From: Bryobacterales bacterium
GTDB taxonomy: Bacteria > Acidobacteriota > Terriglobia > Bryobacterales > Bryobacteraceae
Direction of reading: 5' to 3'
Assembly: GCA_020852175.1 (NCBI GenBank)
Contig: JADZBH010000059.1
Span: 1-64,000 of the forward strand
Length of the DNA stretch: 64,000 nt
The notes under the pieces were generated by a model. That model was not told the origin of the DNA, made no database searches, and saw only the letters and a program-made list of their open reading frames with translations. The position numbers and the translations under genes were made by a program. Shown one piece after another: positions 7,861 through 16,435 of this stretch (position 1 is its first letter; every line of letters starts with the position of its first letter).

Positions 7861-10800
7861 ATGGGGGGACTGAGCGGCTATTACGCGATGGCGATTTCGG
7901 TGGCCGTGGTCGGCGCCGTGAGTTGGGTGGTCATCGGCAAGCTGGGCTTGACCGGTCCCATGGAGATTGTGATCCGCAGTCTGCTCATGGGCCTGCTGAT
8001 GTCGCTGTTCGGCATCGGTACATGGTGGAAGGAGCGGCAGCGGCGCAGGAAGCAGGCGGCACAGGCCGAGGCGGGCGGAGCCCCGGCGGGCGCGGCGCAG
8101 GAAGAGGACCTGAGTTTCCTGTTCAAGGCGGCCGAGCAGAGGTTGATGGCGTCTCCGCTGGGCGCCGATGCGCGCGTGCGGAACCTGCCGGTGGTGTTCC
8201 TGGTGGGCGCGGGCGGTGCGGCCAAGACCAGCACGCTGATTCATTCCGGCGTCGAACCCGACCTGCTGGCCGGGCAGGTGTACCAGGACAACACGGTGGT
8301 TCCGACGGCGGCGGCGAACCTGTGGCTGGCGCAGCGCTCGGTGTTCATCGAGGCGGGCGGCAAGCTGTTCAACGACGCGATGGGCTGGACGGGACTGATC
8401 AAGCGCCTGAAGCCATCAAGGCTGCGGTCGCTGTTTTCCCGCAAGCCGCAGCCGCCGCGCGCCGTTGTGGTGTGCGTCGATGGCGAATCCTTCCTGCGCG
8501 GCGGAGCCGAGGACGCCCTGACCGGCCTGGCCCGCACATTGAACGCGCGCGTGTGCGAGATATCGAAGGATCTCGGCATCCGGTTGCCTATCTATGTACT
8601 GTTCACGCGCATGGACCGCATGGGCTACTTCGGTGAATTCGTCTCGAACCTGAGCGACGAAGAGGCGATGCAGGTGGTGGGCTCGACGCTGCCGATTCAG
8701 AGTGGCGTGGCCGCGGGCGTATATGCCGAGACCGAGTCGCGGCGGCTGACGGCGGCCTTCAACGATCTCTTTTTCTCGATCTGCGACAAACGTCTGCCCA
8801 TGCTGGAGCGCGAACACGATCCGGTGCGGCAAGGGGCGGTGTACGAATTTCCGCGGGAGTTCCGCAAGCTGCGGCAGTTGCTGGTCCGGTTTCTGGCGGA
8901 CCTCGGCAGGCCGAGCCAGCTACACATCAGCCCGTTCCTGCGCGGATTTTATTTCAGCGGCGTGCGTCCCAAGGTAATCAAGGAGACCGCGGGCGTACGG
9001 ACGGCGGAAACGCCGGCTTCGATGCGGCGTGGCGGGCTCGTGGACGACCCGCTGGGACTGGACGCACCGCACCAGGTGCAGCAGCAGGCCCAGAGCGTGC
9101 GGACGCGGCGCGTGCCGCAATGGATCTTCCTCGGCCACCTGTTCTCGAACGTGATTCTGCAGGACCGCGCGGCGCAGGGCGCCAGCGGCACCAGCGCCGG
9201 CGCGCAGATGACGCGGCGGTTGGCGGTAAGCGTTGTATCGGCGCTGTTCTTTCTGTGGATGATCGCGCTGACGGTGAGCTACTTCGGCAACCGTGCGTTG
9301 GAAACCCAGGTGATCGACGCGGCGCGCGGCATTGCCGCCACCGAGTCCGGCGGGGCCGGACAGGAGTTGCCTTCTTTGAACGCGCTGCAGCGGCTCGACA
9401 CGCTCCGGCAGTCGGTCGAACTGTTGTCGCGCTACGAGCGGGAAGGCGCGCCGTGGCGGTTGCGCTGGGGCCTGTACGTGGGCAGCGACATGTACGAATC
9501 CTCGCGGCGGCTCTACTTCAACCGGTTCGCGAAACTGCTGTTTGGGGCCACGCAAGCAGCGCTGCTGGACTGGCTCCGCAAGCTGCCCGCCTCGCCGGGT
9601 CCGTCCGATCCCTACCGGCCGACCTATGACACGCTGAAGGGCTATCTGATCACTACCTCGCACCCGGACAAGAGCACGCGGGAATTTTTGTCACCCCTGC
9701 TGACCGAGCGCTGGGCGGCCGGCCGCCAGGTGGACCCCGATCGAATGGCGCTGGCGCGCCGGCAGTTCGATTTCTACGCCGACGAACTGAAGATCAAGAA
9801 CCCGTTCTCTTCGAGCAACGACGGCGAGGCGATCGAGCACGCGCGCGATTACCTGTCGCGGTTCAACGCCGAGGAGAGCATCTACCAGTTCATGATCGCC
9901 GAAGCGTCGCGCAAGCATCCCGGCGTGAATTTCAATAAGGCGTATCCGGGCTCGGCGGCGCTGGTGGTGAACAACCGTGAGATGCTGGGGGCCTTCACCG
10001 CCGACGGCTGGAAGTTCATGGAAGAGGCCATCCGCAACGTGCGCCGCTTTTTCGGCGGCGAGCGCTGGGTGTTGGGCGACCGTGCCGTGGCCGGGCTCGA
10101 TCCGGCGACGCTCGCGCCCAAGCTGACCGCGCGTTATCACAAGGATTTCCTCGACAACTGGCGGGCTTATCTGGCCGCGACGCAGGTGGTTCGCTATGCG
10201 AGCATCGCCGACGCGGCGGCCAAGCTGGGACAACTCTCGGGCAATTCCAGCTACCTGCTGGCCCTGTTTTGCGTGGCCTCGACGAACACCGCCGTGGCCG
10301 CCGCCGAAGTGAAAGCGCCTTATCAGCCGGTGCACTTCGTCGAGCAGACGCCCTGCCGCGACCGTATGGTGACCGACAACAACACGCCTTACGTGCAGGC
10401 CCTGGTGGGCTTGCAGGCGGCCATGGACCGGGTGGCCAAGACGAGCGGCAACGAGATTCCCGAGGATCTCGTGAACGCCACCTTGAACGAGGCCACTAAC
10501 GCCTACAAAGTGACGCGCATGATCGCGCAGAAGTTCACCATCGACCGCGAAGGCAACGTGCACGGCATGGTGCAGAAGCTGATGGAGGACCCTATCAAGT
10601 ACGCCGAAGCGCTGCTGGGACGCCTGGGCCCGGCGCAGTTGAACTCGGCCGGCAAGGGCGCCTGCAACGATCTGCTGAAGTTGACCGCGAAGTATCCGTT
10701 CAAGAGCGACTCGAAGCTGGATGCGACCATGGAGGAGTTCGGCTCGTTCTTCCGGCCGGGCGACGGCCGTCTGGACCAGTTTTATCAGGGCACGCTGAAA

Positions 10801-11358
10801 CAGTACATCGACAAACAGGGCAGCATGTATGTGCAGAAGGCCGACAGCAAAGTCTCCGTCACGCCGAGGTTCCTGCAATACCTGAACAACATCATGGCGT
10901 TCCGCGAGGCTTTCTATAAAGGAGAGGCGCGGGATCCGAAACTGGCTTACTCAATGAAGGCGCTGCCGGCCGAGGGGCTGAAGGGCGTGACCCTGACGCT
11001 GGACGGGCAGACTCTGAAAGGTTCGGGCAAAGGCGGAGAGACGCGCGAATTCAACTGGCCTGGAGCGGGCGGGGCGCAACTCTCCGGCAATCTCGGCGGC
11101 GGCGATATCGGGCTGATCAGCTACAGCGGCCTGTGGTCGGCCTTCCGTTTCTTTGGCGATTACGACCGGTTCGAAAGCTCCGGTGCGCGGTACACGTTAA
11201 GCTGGGTGCCGCGGCAGGGACAATCGGGGCAGGCGATGAAGCTGGGCAACGGCAAGGACCTGACGATTCCGTTTGAACTGGATATGAAGGGCGCGCCGCC
11301 GATTTTCCGCAAGGGATACCTGGCATCGCTCGGCTGCGTGAGCGAAGTGGCACGTTAA
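7861..11358 (+). CDS. tssM: T6SS membrane core protein TssM (IcmF family)
   Basis: The 1165-residue protein has two N-terminal membrane segments (about 9-27 and 36-52), a cytoplasmic NTPase-like domain, a third membrane segment near residue 460 (VSALFFLWMIALTVSYF) and a large periplasmic region. The C-terminus has the usual beta-sandwich features: EFNWPG, then GLWSAFRFFGDY and LTIPFELDMKGAPPIF. The P-loop is GAGGAAKTS at residues 116-124, so the glycine normally before the lysine is alanine; VYVLFTRMD is the matching downstream strand. With TssL it forms the trans-envelope channel. It ends the plus-strand T6SS block. Confidence 0.94.
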   Translation: MGGLSGYYAMAISVAVVGAVSWVVIGKLGLTGPMEIVIRSLLMGLLMSLFGIGTWWKERQRRRKQAAQAEAGGAPAGAAQEEDLSFLFKAAEQRLMASPLGADARVRNLPVVFLVGAGGAAKTSTLIHSGVEPDLLAGQVYQDNTVVPTAAANLWLAQRSVFIEAGGKLFNDAMGWTGLIKRLKPSRLRSLFSRKPQPPRAVVVCVDGESFLRGGAEDALTGLARTLNARVCEISKDLGIRLPIYVLFTRMDRMGYFGEFVSNLSDEEAMQVVGSTLPIQSGVAAGVYAETESRRLTAAFNDLFFSICDKRLPMLEREHDPVRQGAVYEFPREFRKLRQLLVRFLADLGRPSQLHISPFLRGFYFSGVRPKVIKETAGVRTAETPASMRRGGLVDDPLGLDAPHQVQQQAQSVRTRRVPQWIFLGHLFSNVILQDRAAQGASGTSAGAQMTRRLAVSVVSALFFLWMIALTVSYFGNRALETQVIDAARGIAATESGGAGQELPSLNALQRLDTLRQSVELLSRYEREGAPWRLRWGLYVGSDMYESSRRLYFNRFAKLLFGATQAALLDWLRKLPASPGPSDPYRPTYDTLKGYLITTSHPDKSTREFLSPLLTERWAAGRQVDPDRMALARRQFDFYADELKIKNPFSSSNDGEAIEHARDYLSRFNAEESIYQFMIAEASRKHPGVNFNKAYPGSAALVVNNREMLGAFTADGWKFMEEAIRNVRRFFGGERWVLGDRAVAGLDPATLAPKLTARYHKDFLDNWRAYLAATQVVRYASIADAAAKLGQLSGNSSYLLALFCVASTNTAVAAAEVKAPYQPVHFVEQTPCRDRMVTDNNTPYVQALVGLQAAMDRVAKTSGNEIPEDLVNATLNEATNAYKVTRMIAQKFTIDREGNVHGMVQKLMEDPIKYAEALLGRLGPAQLNSAGKGACNDLLKLTAKYPFKSDSKLDATMEEFGSFFRPGDGRLDQFYQGTLKQYIDKQGSMYVQKADSKVSVTPRFLQYLNNIMAFREAFYKGEARDPKLAYSMKALPAEGLKGVTLTLDGQTLKGSGKGGETREFNWPGAGGAQLSGNLGGGDIGLISYSGLWSAFRFFGDYDRFESSGARYTLSWVPRQGQSGQAMKLGNGKDLTIPFELDMKGAPPIFRKGYLASLGCVSEVAR

Positions 11359-11400
11359 CCACGTTCGGCTTCCAGCGAGGCCGGCAGCACAAACAAGAAG

Positions 11401-11433
11401 GGCCCCCCGCGCCAGCCAGAATCGCGGGGGGCC
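11401..11433 (-). terminator. Rho-independent terminator for the IPT/TIG gene (minus strand)
   Basis: An 11-bp perfect GC stem (GGCCCCCCGCG at 11401-11411 pairing with 11423-11433) has an 11-base loop. Read on the minus strand it is followed by CTTCTTGTTTG, a U-rich tail, so it should stop transcription of the gene ending at 11485. The plus-strand side lacks a T-run but may still slow transcription leaving tssM. Confidence 0.75.
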
Positions 11434-11484
11434 TGCATGGCTAATCCGGCAGTACGGGGCCGGCTAGCCAGGAGCGAACCGGTT

Positions 11485-11889
11485 TTAGGGCGCCGGGACC
11501 GACATGGTAGGGACGCTGCTGGCCGCTTCGACGGTAAGGATGACGGGCTGTACAAGCAACATCGGTTCCTTCACCATCAAAATGGCCGGATTGTACCTGC
11601 CGGGGTCGGTTTTGGCGGGAACCCGGAACTTGATGAACGCTTCGGTCTGTTCGAGAATCTCCACCGCCACCTGCTTGCTGAGAGTGGTCAAATAAACATC
11701 GGCCACCTTCGATTTATCGAGCGATTCTCCAAATACGGTGACGATTTCCCCGGCTTTTACGACGGCGGGCTCGGCCCGGCGCATCATGGGGATGGGATTG
11801 TCCGCGTCGGCTGCGGCCGCGAACGGGATAACCAGGGCGGCGAGGAACACAACCACCATGATCGGAATGAAAGCTGCTTTGATCCGCAT
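11485..11889 (-). CDS. Small secreted IPT/TIG-domain protein
   Basis: The 134-residue product has a Sec signal peptide (MRIKAAFIPIMVVVFLAALV, then IPFAAAADA) followed by one immunoglobulin-like IPT/TIG fold: PAVVKAGEIVTVFGESLDKSK, then FIKFRVPAKTDPGRYNPAIL. IPT/TIG modules bind partners or act as spacers in exported proteins. Nothing enzymatic is visible. AGAGG about 10 bases before the ATG at 11889 supports this start over the longer frame to 12588. Convergent with tssM and closed by its own terminator, it appears to be a single-gene unit and need not belong to the T6SS. Confidence 0.75.
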   Translation of the reverse strand: MRIKAAFIPIMVVVFLAALVIPFAAAADADNPIPMMRRAEPAVVKAGEIVTVFGESLDKSKVADVYLTTLSKQVAVEILEQTEAFIKFRVPAKTDPGRYNPAILMVKEPMLLVQPVILTVEAASSVPTMSVPAP

Positions 11890-11942
11890 GGCTGAAAACC
11901 TCTGCACTGGAATGTGCACGTTCCCCGCCAAACCGGATTCTG

Positions 11943-12005
11943 CACCAAATTTGGTGAACCGGAACGTCATGTGACGCGGCCGGCCTGCGCCTGTGCGCGC
12001 ACAGG
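11943..12005. repeat. Cluster of three perfect inverted repeats
   Basis: CACCAAATTTGGTG (11943-11956) is a 14-bp perfect palindrome. CGTCA-TG-TGACG (11965-11976) is a 5-bp inverted repeat with a 2-base centre. CCTGTGCGCGCACAGG (11990-12005) is a 16-bp perfect palindrome. They lie 54-116 bases upstream of the IPT/TIG start, where an operator would act. The three sequences are unrelated, so they would bind different dimeric regulators or be hairpins. Confidence 0.5.
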
Positions 12006-12313
12006 TGAGTGAATTGGGCCAACTGGGGGAAAGCCAGCGGTGGGAAATCCATCGGAGGCAGTGTGTTGCGTGGTTTGGCAACAGGTGTGCTTGGGTTCCT
12101 GGCAGAGGAGCCGGAACACGAAATGACCTGGGTGGTGGATGCCGTTCTCGTACAGTCGCTGGTGCTGGCCGGCGTCGCCCTTGTGCTGGCGGTGCGTACG
12201 GCGCGGTGACGGAATCCGGCGTCCTTCGCCGGTCTGGCGCAACCGGACGCCTATGACGGTCGCCTACGTCAATAAACGCGGCTGATCCGCTGGCAAGACC
12301 GTCCCTCCGGTTA

Positions 12314-12319
12314 TACGAT
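12314..12319 (+). promoter_or_regulatory. TACGAT -10-like element before the TolB-like gene
   Basis: TACGAT lies within TTATACGATG and ends 6 bases before the GTG at 12326; TATACG overlaps it. With no Shine-Dalgarno in the remaining bases, a leaderless transcript starting at or next to the GTG is the simplest reading. No -35 is apparent. Confidence 0.4.
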
Positions 12320-12325
12320 GAGAGC

Positions 12326-13969
12326 GTGCAAAGACGCGCACTCACCGCGACGATTCCGCTCGGCCCTTTCCGCTGGCCGATTGCAGGGCGTCTCGCGATG
12401 GTTCCCGTTCTGGCGGCGCTTGCGTTCGCGGGCGAACCGGCTTCGCGCGTGCTGTGGAACGCGCATGGCGCGAACGTGCTGGGCGCACCGGCGCGCGACG
12501 GAAGCTTTCTGACGTGCGTCGATCCTGCCTCGGGCGACCTGGCCGTGTTCGACGTGGCGAGCGGCAAGCTGCGCCGGCTGACGAACAAGGGGGGCGGCGC
12601 GGAGAAGGAGTTCGCCTACTTCAGCGTGCCGTCGCGGGATGGCGCGCGCGTGGCCGTGGCGTGGTTCAACGAAGCGGGCTTTTATGATCTGCGTGTCGTG
12701 CCGGTGGCTGGCGGCAAGCCGCGTGTGCTGTACCGGAACGAGGAGGCGGGATTCGTGCAGCCTACCTCGTGGACGCCCGACGGGAAGCAGGTTCTGACGC
12801 TGCTCTTCCGTAAGGACAACATCAGCCAGATTGCCCTGGTGGATGCCGCCTCGGGCGCCGTGCGCGTGTTGCGTTCACTGAATTGGGTGTACCCGAAGCG
12901 GATGGAGATCTCACCGGACGGCCGTTGGATCGCCTACGATTCGTTCGCCGGCGACAAGCCGGGTCCGCGTGACATCTATGTGCTGGCCATGGATGGTTCG
13001 AGCGAAACCAAAGTGGTGGCGTCGGAGGGGGAGGATTTGTTCCCCTCGTGGTCTCCAGATGGCCGTGAGATCGTCTTTGCCAGCGACCGTTCCGGGACGA
13101 TGGACGCCTGGGCAGTGCACGTGGAGGAGGGGAAGGCGGCGGGTGAGCCGCGGCTGCTGCGGCGCGACATGAAGCAGTTTCTGCCGATGGGGATGACGGC
13201 GCGCGGCGATCTTTACTACGGGTTGCGCACGGGGGCGACGGAGATCGCGTTGTGGCAGCCAGGCCGATCGCCCGAGGTGGTGGTGACGCGGACGCCGGGA
13301 AGGAATGCGGCGCCGGCGTGGTCGCACGATGGAAAACGGCTGGCGTATCTGTCGCGCCGCGGGGCGGAGAACTTCGGCGTGCAGGCGCGGCTGATCGTCG
13401 TGCGCGAAATGGAATCGGGCGCTGAGAAGGATGTGCCGGCGAAACTGGCGACGGTGGCTTCGCTGCGCTGGTCGCCGGACGGAGAATGGCTGCTGGCCTC
13501 GGGGAGCGATGGCAAAGGGCGGTCTGGATTGTTCCGCGTTCGCGTGCGCGATGGCGCGGTGAAGACGGAAACCGTGAGCGAACGGGCGGACTACGCGGGC
13601 GTGCCGGGCGTCTGGACGAACGACGGCGGCATCGAGTTGGGCGAGGACGCGGTGGCGATCGCGGTTTCGCCGGATGGCAAACGCACGGCGCGCGCGTATG
13701 CGAATAAGGTGGCGGCGGCGGGGCGCGAGTGGAGCGTGGAAGGCGTGACATGGCTCGAATGGGCCGGCGAATCGCTGCTGGCGGCAAGCGGAGGCAAGGC
13801 GCTGCTGTTGAGCGGCGAGGGGGTGCGCGAGATGGATTGGAAGGGCTATGATGGGGGGCCGTTCAGCGTGCATCCGGACGGCAGGTCGGTGGCGCTGAGC
13901 GTGGGTGCGACAAGGGCGGAAGTGTGGGTGATGGAGCATGTGTTCGCGGCTGTGGATGGTCGCCGGTAG
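12326..13969 (+). CDS. TolB-like WD40/PD40 beta-propeller protein, exported
   Basis: The 547-residue product has an N-terminal hydrophobic export signal (about residues 15-34, ending ALAFAGEPAS). It is then built almost wholly of PD40-type blades with recurring PDG triplets: SWTPDGKQV, ISPDGRWIAYDS, SWSPDGREIVFASDRSG, AWSHDGKRLAYLS, RWSPDGEWLLASG, VSPDGKRTA and VHPDGRSVAL. Such propellers occur in TolB and in periplasmic binding or protease-associated proteins; there is no peptidase domain here. The start is GTG 12326 or ATG 12398 (MVPVLAALAFAG). Its 3' end overlaps the peroxidase gene by 32 bases. Confidence 0.8.
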   Translation: MQRRALTATIPLGPFRWPIAGRLAMVPVLAALAFAGEPASRVLWNAHGANVLGAPARDGSFLTCVDPASGDLAVFDVASGKLRRLTNKGGGAEKEFAYFSVPSRDGARVAVAWFNEAGFYDLRVVPVAGGKPRVLYRNEEAGFVQPTSWTPDGKQVLTLLFRKDNISQIALVDAASGAVRVLRSLNWVYPKRMEISPDGRWIAYDSFAGDKPGPRDIYVLAMDGSSETKVVASEGEDLFPSWSPDGREIVFASDRSGTMDAWAVHVEEGKAAGEPRLLRRDMKQFLPMGMTARGDLYYGLRTGATEIALWQPGRSPEVVVTRTPGRNAAPAWSHDGKRLAYLSRRGAENFGVQARLIVVREMESGAEKDVPAKLATVASLRWSPDGEWLLASGSDGKGRSGLFRVRVRDGAVKTETVSERADYAGVPGVWTNDGGIELGEDAVAIAVSPDGKRTARAYANKVAAAGREWSVEGVTWLEWAGESLLAASGGKALLLSGEGVREMDWKGYDGGPFSVHPDGRSVALSVGATRAEVWVMEHVFAAVDGRR

Positions 13970-14930
13970 CTGGTTGTTGTGCGCGGCGGCGCGCGCCGAA
14001 ACGCTGCCGGTGCCCCTGGGGCTGGATGCCTACGTGCCAGCGCCGGAGAAAAACCCGTTGACCCGGGAGAAGGTGGAACTGGGGCGAGCGCTGTTCTTCT
14101 TCAAGGGGCTGTCGCGCGACGGAACGGTTTCCTGCGGAACCTGCCATCTGCCCGAGCGCGCCTTCACCGACGGCAAGGCAGGGGCCGTGGGTGTGCGCGG
14201 GCAGGTGAGCGAGCGGAGAACGCCAACGATTTTCAATCGCGCCTGGGGGCGGGCATTTTTTTGGGATGGACGCGCGGCGACATTGGAGGCGCAGGTGCTG
14301 CAACCGCTGCTGAACCCGAAAGAGATGGATCTGACGCCGGGAGAGATCGCGCCGAGAGTGTTCGCGGACACGGAGTTGGGCGCGCGGATGAAAGCGGTGT
14401 TCGGGCGCGAAGCGCAAAACGAGGATGTGGCACTGGCGCTGGCGAGTTACGTGCGGTCCATTCTGTCGGGCGATTCCCCTTATGACCGGTTCGTGGCCGG
14501 AGACCGCGCCGCCCTGAGCGATCAACAACAATTCGGATTGAAATTGTTCCGGGGAAAGGCGAACTGCGTGGCCTGCCACGTAGGCACGAATTTGACCGAC
14601 GAGCGGTTCCACAATACGGGCACGGGGTGGAAGAATGGCGCATGGGCGGATGCGGGCCGCGGCGCCCTCGCCGGCGAAGAGACTGAGCGTGGCGCCTTCA
14701 AGACGCCAGGGTTGCGCGAAACCGAACGCGCGGCCCCTTACATGCACGATGGAAGTCTTGCGACGCTGGACGAGGTGGTCGATTTTTACGACCAGGGGGG
14801 ACGGGACAACCCGGGGATTGATGGCGAGATGCGCGAGTTAAAACTGACGGCAACGGAGAAGCGGGCGCTGGTGGCGTTCTTGAAAAGTCTGAACGGAAAG
14901 GTGAGCGAGGGATGGCCAGGAGCGCGCTAA
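13938..14930 (+). CDS. Dihaem cytochrome c peroxidase (CCP/MauG family)
   Basis: The 330-residue protein has a signal peptide (MCSRLWMVAGSWLLCAAARA) and two haem sites, CGTCH and CVACH, in the spacing of bacterial dihaem peroxidases. It has the conserved ELGRALFF-type start, TPTIFNRAWGRAFFWDGRA and APYMHDGSLATLDEVVDFYD. The family reduces hydrogen peroxide in the periplasm or, in MauG types, oxidises a partner protein. It starts inside the TolB-like gene and ends 19 bases into the TPR gene, so the three are one operon. Confidence 0.9.
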   Translation: MCSRLWMVAGSWLLCAAARAETLPVPLGLDAYVPAPEKNPLTREKVELGRALFFFKGLSRDGTVSCGTCHLPERAFTDGKAGAVGVRGQVSERRTPTIFNRAWGRAFFWDGRAATLEAQVLQPLLNPKEMDLTPGEIAPRVFADTELGARMKAVFGREAQNEDVALALASYVRSILSGDSPYDRFVAGDRAALSDQQQFGLKLFRGKANCVACHVGTNLTDERFHNTGTGWKNGAWADAGRGALAGEETERGAFKTPGLRETERAAPYMHDGSLATLDEVVDFYDQGGRDNPGIDGEMRELKLTATEKRALVAFLKSLNGKVSEGWPGAR

Positions 14931-15616
14931 TTCTGCTTTTGCTCGCGCAGGCGCCGGACTTCGAGCCGTTGTACCGGCAGGCGCTGGAGCAGCGCGAACG
15001 GGCGCTTGGCAAGGACGCGGCGAAGACGCACGAAAGCGCTCGCGATTTGGGTTTGTACCTGGCGGCGCGAGGCGAGTACGCGCGTGCCGAGGCGTACTGG
15101 GAGCCGGCCGTGGAACTGGCCGATTCTCTTGCGGGGGCGACGGCGCTGCACAATTGGGCCGTCGCGATCGCCGAACGCGAACCGGCGCGGGCCGAGAAGA
15201 TGTATCGCAAGGCGCTGGAACTGCGCAAGGGCGGATTGGCGCCGATGGACGCGGAGTTGGCGGCGACGCGGCTGAATCTGGCCGAACTCTTGTTGGCGCG
15301 AGGCGATGCGGGGGCGGGGCCGCTGGCCGCGGTGGCGTTGGCGGCGTTCGACAGGAAACTGGGAGCGGTGAATGAGCGGAGCGGGGCGGCGTGCGGCGTG
15401 GCGGGGGCGGCGCTGGCGATGAAAGGCGACGTGGCGGGAGCCGAGCGGATGTTCCGGCGTTCGCTGGCGATCGCCGAAAAGACGCACGGACCGGACTCGG
15501 CGCGCACGGCGAGCGCCCTGGAGAACCTGGCCGATCTGCTGGCGCAAACGGGCCGGGCTTCAGCGGCGCGCCCGCTGAAGCAACGGGCGGAGCGGATTCG
15601 CACGGGGTCCCGTTAG
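14912..15616 (+). CDS. Exported tetratricopeptide-repeat protein
   Basis: The 234-residue product has a short hydrophobic leader (MARSALILLLLAQAP) and TPR-type helices throughout: YRQALEQRERALG, LGLYLAARGEYARAEAYWEPA, AEKMYRKALELRKG, MKGDVAGAERMFRRSLAIAEK and LENLADLLAQTGRASAARPL. TPRs form a protein-interaction scaffold; a partner in the neighbouring redox genes is possible but not shown. The start overlaps the peroxidase gene by 19 bases. Its last 57 bases overlap the 3' end of the convergent multihaem cytochrome gene. Confidence 0.8.
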   Translation: MARSALILLLLAQAPDFEPLYRQALEQRERALGKDAAKTHESARDLGLYLAARGEYARAEAYWEPAVELADSLAGATALHNWAVAIAEREPARAEKMYRKALELRKGGLAPMDAELAATRLNLAELLLARGDAGAGPLAAVALAAFDRKLGAVNERSGAACGVAGAALAMKGDVAGAERMFRRSLAIAEKTHGPDSARTASALENLADLLAQTGRASAARPLKQRAERIRTGSR

Positions 15617-16435
15617 GCGGTACACGCCGATCCAATGGTTCGTGAAGCCGAGCAGCGGCGATGGATTCACGAGCGGCATGTGACACGATACGCAGGAATT
15701 GTTTGAAACGGGCGTGGTGTGCCGCGGTTTAGAGTGGCACTCGGCGCACTTGGCGTCCCCCAGTGGCTTGGCGTCCACGTGGGTGTCGTGGCAGGAGAGG
15801 CAGGAGAGCCTGCCTCCACTCTTCAGGAAGCAGGCGCTCTGGCTGAAGTAGACGGGCTGGTGGCGTACGTTCCAGGGGTTCTCGAAGTTGGTGGCCGAAC
15901 CCGCGGCCGGGGGCATGCGGTGGCACTGGCCGCAGAGATCGTTGACGGCGGCGGCGGTGAGACGGGCGGGATTGCGGATGTTGGCGGGCGAAGGTTTGGC
16001 GGCATGGGCGGCGCCGGGTCCGTGGCAGGTTTCGCAGCGGACGCCGGGCTGGCCGGGTTCAATGGCGCGCGAGGCGTCCAGCCGCAGGCGTCCGGTGGAG
16101 TGGCACTGAAAGCAGCGCATGATGTTGGCATCCGGCGCGAAAGTGCGGTAGGCGATGCCATCGGGCGAGGCGTGGCCTGGCGTGAGCGACAGTTCGCCAA
16201 TTTTCCTGTACCAACTGAGGCCGTACTCGACGTAGGTGTCTTCGTCCGTCTGGGCGACATAGGTAACAGCCTGCGCGCCCGCCCCGAAGGCCCAACGGCC
16301 ATCGCTGGTGCGGCCCAGCGCCTGTGCGTGATGAGTGGCGGACTGCGAGCGTGCGATGCCGGAATGGCAAGCGGCGCAGGACCTCGAACCCGCGAAGTCC
16401 TGCGCCGAAAGCAGGAGGAAAGCGAGCGCTACCAA
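15560..16435 (-). CDS. Exported seven-haem c-type cytochrome
   Basis: The 291-residue product has a short leader and seven CxxCH sites: CAACH, CFQCH, CETCH, CGQCH, CLSCH, CAECH and CVSCH. The early CAACH followed by distant CFQCH and CETCHGP resembles cytochrome c554/doublet-CxxCH proteins that carry electrons in the periplasm. Spare histidines (ATHHAQ, PRHTTP, TNHW) could be axial ligands. The best start is a TTG at 16435 overlapping the stop of the upstream TonB-dependent receptor gene by 7 bases. The stop lies inside the convergent TPR gene. The redox partner is unknown; the dihaem peroxidase is near but on the other strand. Confidence 0.85.
   Translation of the reverse strand: MVALAFLLLSAQDFAGSRSCAACHSGIARSQSATHHAQALGRTSDGRWAFGAGAQAVTYVAQTDEDTYVEYGLSWYRKIGELSLTPGHASPDGIAYRTFAPDANIMRCFQCHSTGRLRLDASRAIEPGQPGVRCETCHGPGAAHAAKPSPANIRNPARLTAAAVNDLCGQCHRMPPAAGSATNFENPWNVRHQPVYFSQSACFLKSGGRLSCLSCHDTHVDAKPLGDAKCAECHSKPRHTTPVSNNSCVSCHMPLVNPSPLLGFTNHWIGVYRLTGPRANPLRPLLQRARR

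Larger units (their letters stand above)
11890..12325. other. 436-bp intergenic region between the IPT gene and the TolB-like gene
   Basis: This divergent space holds no recognisable gene. It contains three perfect inverted repeats within 63 bases (11943-12005) nearer the minus-strand gene and a -10-like TACGAT beside the plus-strand gene. A weak open frame from a GTG at 12009 to 12209 would encode 66 residues with a hydrophobic C-terminal segment; I see no ribosome site or family, so I do not call it. Confidence 0.5.

Noticed and set aside
12009-12209. Possible 66-residue membrane protein from GTG 12009
   Set aside because: No ribosome site, no -10-like element at the usual distance, and no recognisable family; one hydrophobic stretch alone is weak evidence.
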